Assembly (NCBI GenBank): GCA_022225965.2
Contig: JAKJXP020000042.1
Location: 248,001-312,000, forward strand
Source: Diatrype stigma
Taxonomy: Eukaryota; Ascomycota; Sordariomycetes; Xylariales; Diatrypaceae
Direction: 5' to 3'
Length of the DNA stretch: 64,000 nt
Shown here: positions 21,092-33,487 of the stretch, piece after piece
Layout: every line of letters starts with the position of its first letter
Numbering within the stretch: position 1 is the first letter of the stretch
Notes under the pieces: model-generated
The model's input: the letters and a program-made list of their open reading frames with translations, nothing else
Told to the model about the DNA's origin: nothing
The model's database searches: none
Translations under genes and position numbers: made by a program

Positions 21092-21432
21092 AGTATGGCG
21101 GCGAGGGAGTAGGTCAAGGTGAGAAAGGAGGATGAGGATTATTGGCCGAAGCTAAGACTACGGCGACGGCGACGGCGACGACGGCTGAGGCTGAAGCTGA
21201 AATCCGCACGAAGCGGGCGTGTAGACTCCAGGCATCAAAGCTAGAAAAAAGGGGGAAATCCAAGTCGATATCGGCGTTGAGGTTGTCTCGCAGATCCAAT
21301 ACAGTTGAGGGAACGGCGGACAACCTGGTTGCGGATGGGGGCTTATCGCTGGCTAACTTATTAAGGGATGAACCAAGAAGGTGACGGTGTGTCTTTCGAG
21401 CGTTAGCGTTCACTAAATGATGACGGTGATAG

Positions 21433-21465
21433 TGATGGCAATGGCGATGGCGATGGCGATGGCGG
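21433..21465. repeat. GATGGC microsatellite
   Basis: Tandem ATGGCG units with one ATGGCA variant. A very similar array occurs upstream of the MAD1 gene at 44501-44545. Confidence 0.75.
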
Positions 21466-22727
21466 ATATCAGAGGGTTGCAATGGACTCTGGCGTGAAGG
21501 GTCGATAGTAGCCAACCCCCAATGTCAAGCAAATAGGAACTTTGAACAGTTTCGATGGTACCTGGCTGACTGAGGGTAGGCAGGTTGCGCAATGTGTCGT
21601 CTATCTGGCTGCTGGTTGCGGGCTGCGGGCTGCGGGCTGCGGATTGCCAGTATTGGCTTGGAGGGTTGGAAGCTTGGAGGGGGCGTTGTTGGTGTGATGA
21701 TGCAGATAATAGATAATGCAGGAAAATGAATACAGCACAATGACCATGTAAGTAGTAGGTAATACAACCTTGGAAGTATGTAGGTGGGTAACAAATGATG
21801 GTGAGCGATTCAACGTTACCCAGCAGTCCAGATGCCAGATTGATGGCTTCTGGTTCGCTAATGTCAGTGAGATGGTTGTCGCGTTCACACACTGAGAGCC
21901 GGAGACGCACGCAGTCCAGCCAGTATCAGCCAGTTCCAGCTCGCTACCTTACAGCCTTAGCATTAGGTATGTATGGGGACCTACGGGGTAGGTGCCTCTA
22001 GGGTCCAATCGCCTGCAACTGATACCAGGTAGCCGCGTGGGCGCTATGCTGTAACGGGCACTATACCGTATGTATTGTATGTGTGTACCAAGTGTACGAC
22101 ACATATTGCAATTCAAGTCCACTGAATAACATCAATCCCCAGGATACGTATACTTCCAGGTTGTACATACGTAATACCGCCTGAGAAGGACCGCCTAGGA
22201 GGACCGCCTAGGAGCGCCCCCACGTCCAACAACCCCCTATCCCGCTGGATTTAAGTACATGAAGACCTATCAAGGAACAAGAACGAAAAGGCCTGTTTCA
22301 TCCATGATGTGTTACAAGTAATTCTCAAGTCTCAAGACAACTGCAACTGCAACTGCAATGCTACGTACGTATTGACCACATTTCGCCTGTTGCATCTGCA
22401 CGTGATATCGCGTAGCAGATCCAGGTAGACTGTCTGTGGTGTTGATGGTCAGGAATGCAGCTAAACCCTTGGGTCTCATTCCCATTCCAACATGGGCGAA
22501 GAAAGGGGCTAGTTATTGCTTCAGTTAAGTACATGAGCTACATAATGATAATGATGTTAGACTGATATGAACAAGCCAACGATGAGTTATCAGCCAGTTG
22601 ATATATACCCGAACCCGAACTCTCTCTTGTCCAATGGCATACAGCCGTCAATCCTCACAGAGCCAGGTCTGACTGACAAAGCAATCTCTTCTTCCAAGAA
22701 CAACAACAATCAGCAGCATCTACTTGA

Positions 22728-23312
22728 TCAGTAGTACTTGCTTGGCTTCTCCTCCTCCGCCCATTTCTTCTCGAGCGCGCTGCCGAAAGGCGGCGGGATG
22801 ATGCCGTTGATCCGCCACAGGTCACGAGCAGGCTCCGAGATGTTATACTCCCAGTCGTACTTCTCTAAGTGCGGCGAGAGCCACTACGAGTGAGAAACGA
22901 TCATTAGTTCCCCTTACCATCCAATATATCTCATTTCTCCCCAGGGTCGGAGAGGGGAGAGGAACGGGGGAAGGGGAGTCTTGCAAAGAAAAGCATCGCC
23001 GTATCAGCGCACCTTGTCTATACGATCGCACATGGCCGTCATCGCCTTCTCGTCCGAGTTGCGGTAGGCGAGATGCTGGATGCTGAGCCGCACGAACGGC
23101 CGCTCCAGCGCCGCCGGGTCCCCGGGAAAAGCCGCCGCCGGCTTGCCGCCGATCCACATGTCCTCCCCGGCCATCGGCCGGAACAGCACGTTGACGTAGA
23201 AGGCCGGGAGGCCGGCCGAGGTGTACCAGGCCGTGATGTCTTTGGCGAGCAGGGCCTTGGACTGCGGCGTGGAGAACGCGTTGGCGGTGTGGAAGATCTC
23301 CCAGAGAGGCAT
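22728..23312 (-). CDS. Tautomerase-superfamily enzyme (cis-CaaD-like)
   Basis: Exons 23312..23013 and 22883..22728 give 151 aa. The intron has donor GTGCGC and acceptor CGTAG and joins DRIDK to WLSPHLEKYDWEYN. The protein begins Met-Pro, so removal of Met exposes the catalytic N-terminal proline of this superfamily (MPLWEIFHTANAFSTPQSKALLAKDIT). The sequence AWYTSAGLPAFYVNVLFRP and length match the Tautomerase_3 group, which includes bacterial cis-3-chloroacrylic acid dehalogenase and many fungal proteins of unknown substrate. It is cytosolic, with no signal peptide. The physiological substrate cannot be read from sequence; halogenated substrates are not implied. Confidence 0.88.
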
Positions 23313-25520
23313 GATTGTGGTGGTGGATGGTGTTCGTTTCCGTGTATCTCGATGTTAATAGTAAAAGTATTAGACAAATGATGTTGAGAGGTGGTTGTTT
23401 TTTCTTCTCAAGGATGACTGCGGTTTTGTGTTACTTATTATGACCTGTAATCTTTCAAAAAAAGGGGAGGACATACAGGGCTATTTAACTACTTCTTCAT
23501 GGTTGAGGCACTACGAACTTCTCACCAACTCACCACATTCACCACGCATTCCTTGCCTCGGCTTCACATAATCAATGAATGCTAGTGCCATTTTTGACAA
23601 ATATGAACCTCTTTAGATTCGTGATGACCCGAGGCAACTACAAGCGATGGCCCTTATCACCTTCTGGATGATCATTAATCACAATGCGCTCCCTCGATAC
23701 GCTTGTTGGTTGGTGTGCATCCTTCTCGGTAGTTTTCGGTGATGACCAATCCTCGACGGGGGAGTTCAGTAATCATACACGTTCCCAAGTAATTCATTCG
23801 CCCCTATTCGCATCCAGTAGCTACCTATCTTGTATAAAAGAACCATGCTTCCTGCCGAAGATACCATTAGAAACAGGCAGGAGGGTGATTGGCCGCCACG
23901 GGATGTCATACTTCCTTGCATGTTCTCAGGGCCTGTCATCTAGTCCTCGCCCAGCTTTCTATCCCTTACGGGTTCGAGTAAGCCGCTCAAGTGTGACAAT
24001 CCCGATGAGCTTTTTCGCCAGTCTGGCAAACTACTATCAACAAATAATGTCATATTTAGCCTACTCCTGAATTCAACGCTATAGTACAAGGTTGAAAAAA
24101 TACCACGGCTTACGTACCCAACCGCATTTCGATGGTGCAATCGACACCCATCACAATGCGACCCCTCCCAACCGTATAGTACCTTGATAGGAAGAACCCA
24201 GAACGAACCCCGCCAAGCACACTGAGCGTAGATGGCTCTCGAACTATGCCGCAAACGACGTGGCAAGGGTTGTTGCCAAGGAAAAGGAAGCCGCACAGCC
24301 GGTCATCAAGTGCGGAAGGGCTGGTATTGCTCTGACCGAGCGCATCAATGGCTTTATAGAGAGGGGGAGGAAGAGGGGGCATAGAGCAATAATGGCTGAC
24401 CGCTTCGTGGAGATCTCCGTTATGCTTGACAAGCAGTGGCATTTGTTGCTCATCAATATCGCTTACTGGTATAATGGAAAGTTAGGAAAGAATCCTAGCA
24501 TAAGATGATCTCGTTTATTAATAGATAAATAAAGCCGATGTATAGCTATCGTTGCCGGTCATAAACTTGTGTTAGCAACACTGTAAACCATGCATCACTT
24601 CAAGAATAATATCATGAATTGACCCCTAGATTTTGAATCTTGACAGGAATATTTCATATAATTGGTTATACGGTCCATTAATGATACTTCACATTTGGAG
24701 GCATTGGCTGGTTACAACTTCGATTAATACAGATGAGCTGAATTTGGTATATAATCCTACCCAGGGAATAACCCATGAGAAAATCGCACCTCCCTGAGTG
24801 ATATATCATTTTGGATTACTTGTGTTAAGATCCAAACGCAGCTGTTTATAACATATACAACAAATGGAACGTAATGATCATCCATGAACAAAATAAAACC
24901 TTTCCATTATATCTCGCGAATTCCGGGCCTTTGAATATCTTTCTCGTGATATCATTATCCATATTCCCTACATTTCGAAGACTTACTTACATCTAGATAG
25001 ACATTGGAAATAGGGAACGGAAGACAATATAAACGAAACGGCCTATGGCATAATACGATGTTGGTCTGATACTTATAACATTCAGCCCAGGGCGGGAAAG
25101 AAGATGATAGACATCGAAATAGAGCCGGGAACCTAGGCTCAACGTACAAATGACGGTTCATGACCAGGGCATGTTGCCAAAGTAGTCTGGTCGTTATAGC
25201 ACCGTTAGAGGCTGCTAAGAAACCTTTCTTCGTCTTCTCCTGTATAGACTGGATGAACGGCATACATACATTAATCGTCAGGATGGCATGACATGGGCAG
25301 GTTGGTACTAGGTAGGTAGGTAGGTAGGTACATTCCACCTGTCTTGTCTTCATCATTCGTTTTATCATACATCGAATAGCATACACACACACACATACGC
25401 ACAACACCTATGCTACCTAGGTTTCCCCTTTATGAACGAAAACGACAGCGGCTTATGAATAATTAAGACCCCCCTTATCTCCCAGAAAATTGCCCGGCTA
25501 CCCGAGATGACCTGGGTAAG
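23313..25520. other. Gene-poor AT-rich spacer
   Basis: About 2.2 kb with no supportable gene. The open frames at 23684-24070 and 24260-24508 show no domain or conserved-looking motif. A GTAG microsatellite (25310-25332) and a CA run (25380-25396) lie near the 3' end of the regulator gene. The region 24500-24950 is very AT-rich. Confidence 0.45.
25310..25332. repeat. GTAG microsatellite
   Basis: Five GTAG tetranucleotide units. Similar GTAG/GGTA tracts occur at 29855-29880 and 44284-44309. Confidence 0.8.
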
Positions 25521-28500
25521 CTAGGCTGAAGGAAAGGTATCGAGATCGCCAAAATTGATGTCGCTGCCGCTAAGACCGAAGAATTGGAACCTACATCGAC
25601 AGTGGTGTGCAGGGGTATCATTAGTGAGTGAACAAACAAACGGCGAGTATTCAAAATGATTAGTTGAAAGCTTCCAGCTTCTACACCCCTCGGATGGAGT
25701 ATGTCTGTCCTAGAAGACACATACATGACCGAGGAGACAATCGTGAGAGTGGAGGGATAGTTGAAACCCAACCAAATCGCATATAAGAAGGGGGAGGAAA
25801 CGACCAGAAAAACGAACGCGGGAATAAGAAAAGACATACCAGTCCTCAACATTGAAATTCGTCGGCACCGCCTGCCCCTGCACAGACGCATTACTCCAGC
25901 TATCGCTCGGGCTCTGGCCGTCAGGAAGTTGCTGTTGCTGCTGCTGTTGCGACTGGGTATTGTAACCCCGCTGTTGTTGCTGCTGTTGCTGCGGCTGCTG
26001 TTGCCATATATTACTACTATTACCATTATTAGTAGCGCCTGTTGCATGTTGGCCGTCGGCGTTGGTACTGCCGGTGGTGGTGGTGGTGCCTGCTTGGCCG
26101 AACCCTCCGAGTCCTGGACGTGAGAGACCGTTAGTACGTGATGTCGGCGCTGGCAGTTGTGGTGGTATAGGGGGGAACAGGGTGGCGGCGGCCTGCTTGG
26201 GCGAGACCCGCCGCCGCCCCTGCTGATGCTGCTGCTGCTGGTGAATCTGGGAGAAGAAGCTGCTGGGGCTTTGGTGTTGTAGGGTACTGCTGGTAGCGCC
26301 TTGCGCGGAGGGGTGATTGTGGTGCTGGTGGTGTGGCGGTGGTGGTGTGGGCGAGGACGTACCCGCCTGCATCTGGGCCATGAGGTCTGGGTCCAGGTTC
26401 TGTGCTGCTGTGGCTGGCGATGCCATTTGCGACATGGTGCTCTCGGGGAAGAGCTGGTCCGGCTGGAAATTCTCCCACAGGGACTGCGATATGTTCGGCG
26501 AGTTTCGTGTTACGAGGTAGAGATCGGGGGGCGTAGCGGGGACGGAGAAGGAAGGGTTGAAGGGGGTCGCTGGTCTAGTGTGCGGTCTGCTGCTGGCTCC
26601 CCCCATGAAGGTATCGCCGGATTTGCCGTGCGGCTGGGGTGAGTTAAGAGGAGGCCCCATGTGCGGCGGATGACCCTGTGCTGGCTCGTTCCTGGGTGTC
26701 TGTGGTCGAGACCGTTCGTACGATTCTTGATGAATAGGGGTGTTGACACTCGTGACGCTGAAGTCAATGGCCATCTCGTCGAACTTCCGCTTCGAAGTAT
26801 CCTGCTGTCTCTGTTGTTGTTCCAGTTGAGCGAAGGCCTGCTGAGCCTTTTTATGGCGGTTTCCAGCAGCCTTCTGTAGTTTTTCCTCGAGGACCTTATT
26901 CCCTAAAATGGATTCGAAGAGAGTATATACCATCTTGCCCACGAGCCATACCTTGGAGACTTCTTTGAGAGCGGTCATGCATATGCGAATTCTGTCATGC
27001 GTAACTTGTTGAATCGTAGGTACCGGCGAGCGCAGTTGATATACATGCATGATGAGAGCTGAAAATATGCTGTAAATAATGATAGCTGGGCAGTAGCGAA
27101 GTTGGTCGTGAGCTGACAAGTTCTCGACAATCGAAGTGGACATCCCCGCCGCTTGGAAGGCGATATTCCGCGACGGATATGAGATATCGTCTGGAAATCT
27201 TGCGGCAGGGCTAGAACTCGGAGGCATGTGCGCTCGGTGAAGTAGGCAGAGAGTAGTGTAGTAGGACAGGTGGAGAAGAGCGCTCCAAAAATGATGTCGT
27301 GACATCTCCCAATATACAGACTTCGGACAGTTTTGTAGCCAGTCTGCTAATGCCATGTCACTATGAGTAAGGTCGATGGCGTTCTTTGGCCGCCCCTTGG
27401 AAGCCACCGAATACTGCTGAGAAAGAACCAGCCCCTGAATCTCGCAGAGCTTGACGTATTGTAAAAAGAACTGGACATGAACGGGATCGGGTCCATAGGT
27501 GGCGGAAAGACCGGGCTCGTCCTCGATGAAGTCATCTTCTGTGATCATGTCTACATCCGAGTCATCTAAATCAATGCCACACGGTCGACCAAGAGCTACT
27601 GCGCACGACCTGTCCCGAGTGAATATAGTCCACCAAACGCGCTTCCACAGCCTTTTGTCAGCTTTGCTCAGCTGCGAGCCTTCTACACTTCTGTGCATCC
27701 CTATACCCTGCGCGATATTGACAGCAACTCTAGTCCAGTAGAAGACATTCTTGGTCACGTCTTCCGGGCCTTCCCAGAACCATCCCATCAGGATCAGGGA
27801 CTGAACGATGGTCACTCGGTCGTCCTCATAATTGGCATCATAGAGTGCCTTTGCCCTCTTATAAAAGGTGAGGGCAGCCGGAGTAGTCGAACCATTTGCA
27901 TCCATCAACTGCGGGTTGGTGCACACGCGTGAGCCGGCAAGCAAGACGGACTGTAGCAGAAGGAGAGAGGGTGGGTTTTTGGAATCTCGATACTGCTTCA
28001 TGAAGCGAGTCCTGTTGATGACGGGCACGATAGGGTGTACCCATGTGAAGTAGGCCTCAATGAGCTCGTCGCACAGCGATCTCGGAGGAAGGAGGAAGGC
28101 CCCCCGTTGATGAAGTATATCGATTTCGATATTGTCTAATTCCGTCAATCTAGCACGGGAACCCCTGACATTCTCGGGTAGGGGGTAATGGACAACATCG
28201 GAATCGCCGTGTCGATCGTGGACTAGGAGGGTGAAATTGGACGATTCGCCTAGAAAGGCTACCCTGCCAGCATCGGTGATGGGCGCTCTCGTAAACTTGG
28301 GCTTCATAACTAAGTCGACGTAGGTTCTGTTGTCAACCTCCTGTTTCCTAGCTTGAGCCTCTGTCAAGGTTGTTGATGGCGTACCCTCTGACGAGTGGTA
28401 TACAACAGGCCTCGCCGGGAATGTGTTATTGGAGCCAGCGACGGAGCTTGGCTGAGGAGAGTCATTGTCGACAGTCTCACCACGGTCACTTGTAGGGTTG

Positions 28501-29424
28501 GAGTTAGTTCTCTGTGTGAAGTAGGATGAGTAGTTCGGGTGAACACGAGGAGTGGAATCGACGGACCTGTCCGAATCTCTGGTGGTCGATGCCTGTGTCT
28601 TCTTCCTCTTGGGTTGGGGAATCTTGCATTCGATTTGAAAAGCAACGCAGTTTGTACATGGGACCCCGAGACTGGCGGCATCGCATCGTACCTATTTCAG
28701 TGTGAGTTCCTGCGTGACACCCTCTGCGAGGCAGCCACACCGGCAAATGGCGATGGCAAGGGGGGCGCCCCTGATATCTTGAATATATAGCTGGTATTGG
28801 GTGGGATGATGAGAATCGATTCGTACCTTCCTAGCGTGACAAGTCTATTATTGATAGCAATGTGGTCAGTTACGGTCACTTATAGTTGTAAGTTGTAGTT
28901 CAAGGTGGAGGGGGAGACGAGTGATTGGCTTGCTGCGGCATTGCGGCGAGTTCCCGAGTATGTCGAGATGCCTCGGCACGGTTGGGATGGGGGGCATTCG
29001 GATCCGCACTCAAGACAACCCCACGACAAACAGATAAAGTGTAGAACAACCCATCCCCCTTTTCACCTCTCCTTTTACGTATATGATCCAAGTCACATCA
29101 ACTTCAAGATATAGTATAATCAGTGGTTTCTACATACCTCACAAGCTCTCGACGCACGTTGTCTTTTGACGTTCATATACACGTTAGCCCATTTATGTCC
29201 ACAGCCGCGTCCATCGTTCATGGCGCAAAGAAGTCGGGTGTTGCAAACCTTCGGAAGCTCGGTTGCCCTTGCGCATTCTGTGTCGTCATGGTCGCGGAGG
29301 GTGGCCCGTTGTTATCGTTCGAGGATGATGGTTGCGACGAGGACTTTGCATGCTGCTGCTGCTGCTGCTGCTGCTGCTGTCCTGCGCTCGCGAACGAGTC
29401 GGTGGGAGTCACTTCGAGTTCCAT
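25521..29424 (-). CDS. Zn(II)2Cys6 transcription factor, CTF1-beta/FarB type
   Basis: Five exons: 29424..29249, 29162..29138, 28844..28827, 28691..25840 and 25590..25521, giving 1046 aa with consistent phases. The zinc cluster (about residues 60-92) is split over exons 2, 3 and 4: RRQRASRACE, then an 18-nt exon TCHARK, then VRCDAASLGVPCTNCVAFQIEC. This gives the full six-cysteine pattern and a following basic stretch PKRKK. The middle domain (FGLSATYG..., WFWEGPEDVTKNVFYWTRVAVNIAQGIGMHRSVEG, RLWKRVWWTIFTRDR) is the fungal-specific transcription factor domain. The C-terminal third is Gln/Asn/Pro-rich, an activation-type region, ending WFQFFGLSGSDINFGDL. Overall it matches cutinase transcription factor 1 beta and Aspergillus FarB, nuclear activators of fatty-acid and cutin-monomer utilisation. 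A CAG-type run encodes nine Gln in exon 1. Confidence 0.9.
29350..29379. repeat. CTG/CAG trinucleotide run in coding exon 1
   Basis: About ten CTG units on the plus strand encode a polyglutamine tract near residue 22 of the regulator. Length polymorphism between strains would be expected. Confidence 0.85.
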
Positions 29425-32270
29425 TTCGAGGAACAATGCGATGTATCGCGCAGGATCGCGCAGAAACAGCTGTGGGGAAGAAAATGCGCCTGCGCAGAAA
29501 TTATGAATGAAGACGCTTTCAAGCGCTGCTGTCTGGCGATAAATCACAAGGCTTGTAGCACAGCGGCGCAAAGAAATTGAACGTAAGTCCTAGTCCTAGT
29601 CTAGTCCTGAGGGTAGTTGAGAGACAGATGTCAGAATGAATGTCGTCAGGATATCCCGGGCAGATCTCGAGTCAAACGCTCGCCAATCGTCGCGCCCCTG
29701 GTGCGAGCGCAATATGATAGGCGAACCGGAGTGGGATTTTCAAGGCTATTTTTACCTACGCTGCGAAGACGAGTGGTTAAGTTAAGCTTGAGCCGGAACA
29801 ACGGTCACCAATTGAACAGAAACGAATCAACTGAGGATGACAATAATAGCATAGGTAAGTAGGTAAGTAGGTAAGTAGTTAACAACAACGCGGTAGGAGA
29901 GTTTCGCATGAAACGCCGTTGAACTCGCGACTCAGCCACTCCTGTTCATACACGGACTTCGCGGGGCCTTCTAGCACCAGCGCGGACTTCCCGCAGCGAG
30001 TGGATGTGGACCACGGCACTTTTACGGCCACCTGAGCTCTGAAGACCGCTGAAGACGAACGAGTCGTCCGTATGTCGGCAGTATGATACGATGGTTATGG
30101 ATAACTCCCCGACGAGTGACGATAAGACAAAGCACGTAAGAGGTAGGTAAATTTCCCGTGCATAATAATACGGAGTAGCTACCTGTAGTTAACGGGCAGA
30201 CGGGCGACGGGGTAGGCAAAGCAAAATTCGACGTCAAGAAAAACCAGAAGAACCGATGACATGCATGTGACATGCGAGCTGTGAAGCAGAGGCAGGCAGA
30301 GGCAGCAGTCTAGCATAGCAGTCTAGCAGTTCTGGCAGTGAAGGTACAAGTACCTGATTCGACGGGGCTCCGCAGCTCCCCGTAATGGCGGTGATTCTTG
30401 CGCTTAGGTACTTCGTAGCGACTTAATAATCTGCTAATCTCGTGGTGCGGGACAATCAATCCCTGAACTCGAGCTCGCCGGACTTCAATGAGACCGACTC
30501 CAATCCCACCGCCGCATTGCAAAACAATTCTTCATGCTGGATCCAGAAGCTTATATAAGCAGATCCCGCTGATGCAGGTGTGGGGTCTGGTTATGTATGT
30601 ACATACTACCTGAGTATGTATCTATTTCGTACCTATAGGAAACAGTGACATAAGTATTACCTCTACTACTACAGGACATCTATACGCAGCCATTTGTGTC
30701 CAGTCTTCATCTTGAAAAATAGTTGGAAGTCACATGCAACAACGCCCTGTACTTCAGTTATCTACTAACTGGGCCTTCATTCCATTCCATGTGTGTTTAC
30801 AGTTACGTAGGTTATCATGAACCACGTGCTAGACGTATATATGTACTTAGGCATTATAGGTAAACCGTAAGAGGTAGGTATGTCAATTGAAGCATGTGAC
30901 AGTGACATAGCAAATCTTATAGTCCTCGAACCCAATTGCAGCCATGGATATAACTACAACCTTTGGTACTTCATTAGGGTTTTATAATCAAACATGTAAT
31001 TGCTCGTTCCCCAGTGCTCACTGCTCTCCTGTGCAGCAATAATCGCGAACACCATTTGCCCTCTAGCATGGAGTTCCCGGCGCTGCAGGTCACGATCATG
31101 CATGTATAGCATAGCATATACATACATACTACCTACATACTACATACGTACTTCGGTAGTGGAAGAGCAGTTTCGGGCCAGAAACTTCATTCGGTTGCCT
31201 CTCCGATTAAGTTTAGGTAGGTACCCCACGTATAAAATGCCGGGTCTGCGGGTGTACCTAATAAAACGTTGAAGAAGGTACCTAGGTACGATATAAGCAA
31301 CGCGACGGACCTTTAGCTGTCCGGGAGGCCGTTTTGCCCCTGGGGCATGGCCATTCCAAGAGCGCGGAAGCCTTTCCGCTCTTGGTCTATCCCGAACATT
31401 CCTTGGCTAAGGGGTAACTTAGTTATAGACGCGCAATCTCTTCTCGAATCGAACAGGAGAACAAATCGCACCAGTCGATCTCGATGAGATATGACATGCC
31501 CTAGGCAAGTATTTGGCAGGGCTTTATATTCATTAAGCTCGCCGCTATTGGATGAAACCCCATCATCGGGGTTCCCATTGTACCGTTCCGCCGCGGGTTT
31601 CGGGCGAGAAAGCTCAGACGAAAGCTGCTTCCATGCCACGCGTGCCATTTCTGGGTAAGGTATTCAAATGGGTGATGCTATCTACCGTAACAGCCATTAC
31701 TGGTCGTCTACCACGATACCAAATCCGCCTGTAAGGTCCTCCAAAGCGTTGTAGAAGTAGCTGGAAACTACTTCTACAGGCGCAATATAGCCTCACGGCA
31801 GGGCGCTGCGGATGCCTGCACGAGGGACACTGCAAATGTAGCGACGCTGCAACCAGCATTGCTCTTAAACTGCGAGCTGTTGCTGACCAGTTATATGTCG
31901 TGCGATAACATAATGTTGGCTCCTAAGAAAAAGGAGGAAGTGCCAAGATAGCATGTTGATTGCCTGTCTTAGTGGGAGTTATAACCATTGCAGCATTCCT
32001 AACGTTAGAGAGCATAACTAAACAACATCCTATGTATTCCCAAATAATTATGTCTCCATCGTCCAGTTGTCTTCATAATCTCTGACAAGTAGTTACCGCT
32101 GAATATTCACACTTGCAACATGGTGTCCGCCATTGCGATTCATCACTGCTGGCTGAGAAAACGCTACTTGAAAGCTAGCTACCTACAAATCAGGCTTCTC
32201 CTGTCATCAAGAGTATACCCAGTTTGTTTCTGACCTGTCGGACCCAATACACACTGATTTGAGTAAAACC
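29425..32270. other. Long spacer with TACATAC low complexity and a hairpin
   Basis: About 2.8 kb with no intact gene. It contains AGGTAAGT direct repeats at 29852-29880, TACATAC/CTACATA tracts at 31110-31165, and a perfect 11-bp hairpin at 31750-31778. The left end is the promoter region of the CTF1-beta type regulator. Confidence 0.45.
31750..31778. repeat. Perfect hairpin, 11-bp arms and 7-nt loop
   Basis: TGTAGAAGTAG at 31750-31760 is complementary to CTACTTCTACA at 31768-31778, with loop CTGGAAA. It lies in a gene-free stretch, is not followed by a T run, and has no assigned role. Confidence 0.75.
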
Positions 32271-32716
32271 ATGGCGCCAGTGACCGAAGTCGTCGCCGTC
32301 AAGCTTTAGACCGGCCTCACGCCTGAGGATGTTGATGCGGCCATTGGTAAGCTCGTTGAAGCGTGCTGGCAGCACCGGGTGCAACGAATTTCATACGTCG
32401 CTTCTGTCGAGGCTCACCAGGAGTTCGTCAAGCGGGACTTTTACCCAAACCTCATCTCCGACGCCGTGGCCGTCTGCACCTCTACCGAGGTCCCGCCCGC
32501 CGTGTACCACGTCGCACTTTCTCCCCGGCCCCGTCGGTGCTGCGCAACGAGGCCGGCAAGGGCACGTCGGTCGTCACGGAGCTGATGCATGTCTATTTCC
32601 CAGCGAGCGCCGAGACGGGCACCATCGAGAAGGATTCTCAGCAGTTTCTGGAGGCGCTGGCAGCCGAAGGGCTCATGGCCAGACGGCCTCGGGATGGGTT
32701 CTGGAAGACTCTCTAA
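32271..32716 (+). pseudogene. Decayed ABM-like (dimeric alpha/beta barrel) protein gene
   Basis: The ATG at 32271 opens MAPVTEVVAVKL and meets an in-frame TAG at 32307, then continues in the same frame TGLTPEDVDAAIGKLVEACW and VQRISYVASVEAHQEFVKRDFYPNLI. Near 32510-32520 the frame shifts, and the rest follows in another frame (APSVLRNEAGKGTSVVTELM, YFPASAETGTIEKDSQQFLE) to a stop after FWKTL at 32716. One nonsense codon plus one frameshift in otherwise clean coding sequence indicates a recently inactivated gene. The size and the VAVKLxxGLTPEDV start suggest a stress-responsive or ABM-type dimeric barrel protein; that assignment is tentative. Confidence 0.7.
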
Positions 32717-32791
32717 AGAACTATGCCTTTTTCGAATGCACCTTCTTGCAGGTCTACACCACTGACTAATATTGTGTGATCTGATCCCATC

Positions 32792-33487
32792 ATGTCTTTC
32801 GAGTCCCCACGGAAAACAGCCACAGGTTAGGCTGCATTCTACGCTCCGCAGATCAAGGGATAAGTGATACTAACCACGGGGGGTATCACCTACATCCGTC
32901 GGCGCTGCTTTCGTCAAAGCCATCGCCACGGGCCAACCCGACTTGATCGTTCTAGCCGGGCGTCATCTCAGCAAGGTCCAGGAAACTGCAGATGCCCTGA
33001 AGGAGACCAGCACCAAGGTCCGCGGACTCCAGCTGGAATTAATTTCACAACGTGCTGTTCGTGCTGCCGCCAACGCCATCGACGCGTGGGATGACGTTCC
33101 TCGTTCGTATTGACGTCCTTGTGAATTCTTCGGCTGGCATCATGGCACCCGACTGGCCTATATTCACCAGAGGGGTACGAAAGCCAGCTGGCTACGAACC
33201 ATCTCTTCCTATTCAAGAACCTCAATATAAAAAAGCTTCTCGCCTCGCCGACGCCTCGGGTCGTCAAAATGTGAGCAGCGACGGCCATCGTCTCAACCCT
33301 ATCCGCTTTGCGGATTACAATCTCCATGTCAGTTACCTGTTGCCAAACCCGCCAATAAGCGCGTATATGCAACTGACGAGCTAGACACGGTCAAACCTGG
33401 GGCATTCAGTCCTGTGGAGGCTGAGCTGTTGTGGAAGTCGAGCGAGAAACCTGTTGGCCAAAAGTTTGCTTATTGGGCTTGGCCCAC
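32792..33487 (+). pseudogene. Decayed short-chain dehydrogenase/reductase gene
   Basis: Fragments in different frames spell an SDR in order. They are MSFESPRKTAT at 32792, a possible intron, VILTTGGITYI, then a four-base insertion, GAAFVKAIATGQPDLIVLAGRH and KVQETADALKETSTKVRGLQ, then IDVLVNSSAGIMAPDW and NHLFLFKNLNIKKLLASPTP. After a further frame change come VSSDGHRLNPIRFADYNL, and finally DTVKPGAFSPVEAELLWKSS and VGQKFAYW near 33470. The glycine-rich cofactor loop, the NxAG-type motif and the NVSS segment are recognisable, but the catalytic YxxxK region is not found. Several frameshifts and a lost middle make it non-functional. It lies 75 bp downstream of another pseudogene in the same orientation, so the pair may be a relic of an accessory cluster. 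Confidence 0.75.

Larger units (their letters stand above)
21035..22727. other. GC-rich leader followed by gene-poor spacer
   Basis: The 5' flank of the LysM gene is packed with trinucleotide and hexanucleotide repeats (21059-21091 GTCGGC, 21160-21200 GGCGAC/GCTGAG, 21433-21465 GATGGC). Further right the sequence is low-complexity with tandem CGCCTAGGAGGAC near 22180-22215. No coding evidence. Confidence 0.5.

Noticed and set aside
24260..24508. 82-codon plus-strand frame with helical-looking sequence
   Set aside because: No recognisable family and an AT-rich surrounding; not enough to call a gene or a relic.
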